Notes under the pieces: generated by a model
The model's database searches: none
Told to the model about the DNA's origin: nothing
The model's input: the letters and a program-made list of their open reading frames with translations, nothing else
Program-made: the position numbers and the translations under genes
NCBI GenBank assembly: GCA_965116115.1
Contig: OZ220486.1
Span: forward strand, 434,001 to 498,000
Source of the DNA: JAPOXR01 sp965116115
GTDB lineage: Bacteria > Pseudomonadota > Alphaproteobacteria > Rhodobacterales > Rhodobacteraceae
Direction of reading: 5' to 3'
Length of the DNA: 64,000 nt
Shown: piece by piece, positions 63,643-64,000 of the stretch
Numbering within the stretch: position 1 is the first letter of the stretch
How the letters are laid out: the number at the start of each line of letters is the position of its first letter

Positions 63643-64000
63643 CTAGTTTTTCCTGTTGCGCGGACGGGACCGTTTGCGCGGCTTTTGCTTTTTTTCTTCC
63701 CTCCGCCGCTGGGCCGGAGCGGCGTTTTCCTTGCTCTTGCTCTTGGCGAGTTGCCGCTGTTTGAAACCGTTGATGATGTTGCCGAGAATATCAGGCCGCA
63801 CGCCCTGGCTCCGCATGATGACGTATTGCTGCACGAAAGTGATGGTGTTGTTGGCGATCCAGTAGATTATCAGACCGCTAGCGAACTGTCCCAGCATAAA
63901 CATGAAAATCCAGGGCATCCAGGCGAAAATAGCCGCTTGGGTCGGGTCCGTGGGAGCCGGATTCAGCTTCTGCTGGAGCCACATGCTGATTCCGAGCACG
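63643..64000 (-). CDS. yidC: Membrane protein insertase YidC, C-terminal part (runs off the window)
   Basis: The 3' end of yidC on the minus strand. Visible are the last helices (IFAWMPWIFMFMLGQFASGL and IIYWIANNTITFVQQYVIMR) and a basic tail (RREEKKQKPRKRSRPRNRKN) that contacts the ribosome. About 118 codons are inside the window; the rest lies beyond 64000. YidC inserts inner-membrane proteins with or without SecYEG. Confidence 0.93.
   Translation of the reverse strand, partial: VLGISMWLQQKLNPAPTDPTQAAIFAWMPWIFMFMLGQFASGLIIYWIANNTITFVQQYVIMRSQGVRPDILGNIINGFKQRQLAKSKSKENAAPAQRRREEKKQKPRKRSRPRNRKN

Noticed and set aside
1..64000. tRNA, rRNA or riboswitch genes
   Set aside because: I looked for cloverleaf-like and conserved riboswitch text in the gaps and saw none that I could support by eye.

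Overview
The window looks like a chromosomal segment of an uncultivated, GC-rich alphaproteobacterium, probably marine or host-associated. Three things suggest this: the yidC-engB-argB order at the right edge, the general L-amino-acid transporter aapJQMP, and class I PHA synthase, PhoX and methylated/sulfonated-compound catabolism genes of the kind common in marine Alphaproteobacteria. The taxonomic call is inference.

Layout. 1-2.3 kb: a gene-free stretch, then a ROK regulator. 2.5-6.5 kb: an IS30 element split by an IS4-type element whose transposase carries a DUF4338 (DruA-like) domain. 6.9-10.6 kb: an autotransporter gene with a G10 tract near its 5' end and an IS5-type insertion after its signal peptide. 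11.4-20.4 kb: a catabolic cluster (MttB-like methyltransferase, HpsN/HisD-like dehydrogenase, SDR, double NTF2-fold protein, bicupin, MetE-like protein) with decayed SnoaL and LacI relics. 20.7-24.4 kb: a truncated IS630 transposase and an SLC13/TrkA-C permease. 24.4-31.9 kb: an IS-bounded defence remnant with a truncated DUF262/DUF1524 protein, SIR2, HerA broken by a 123-bp MITE, and a KTSC protein. 32.6-36.4 kb: phaC and phoX. 36.9-46.4 kb: a frameshifted IS66 copy, two paralogous RTX proteins, a class I amidotransferase, an orphan Tat-exported binding protein and dhaKL. 47.8-50.9 kb: a VOC protein and an NMT1-type ABC transporter. 51.4-56.0 kb: aapJQMP. 56-61.2 kb: SixA, a HigBA-like toxin-antitoxin pair and a pile-up of IS66, IS5, MITE and IS256 relics. 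61.3-64 kb: a ferredoxin-like protein, argB, engB and the 3' end of yidC.

Themes. Mobile DNA of at least six families (IS30, IS4, IS5, IS630, IS66, IS256) plus several short inverted-repeat elements has broken many genes, so the genome appears to be in a phase of IS expansion and gene decay. Two surface or secreted protein loci carry long G tracts placed where slippage would switch expression: one inside the autotransporter 5' coding region, one in the promoter spacer of an RTX gene. The defence module and the autotransporter are both interrupted by insertions whose exact removal would restore the reading frame.

All calls come from reading the sequence; no database search was run.
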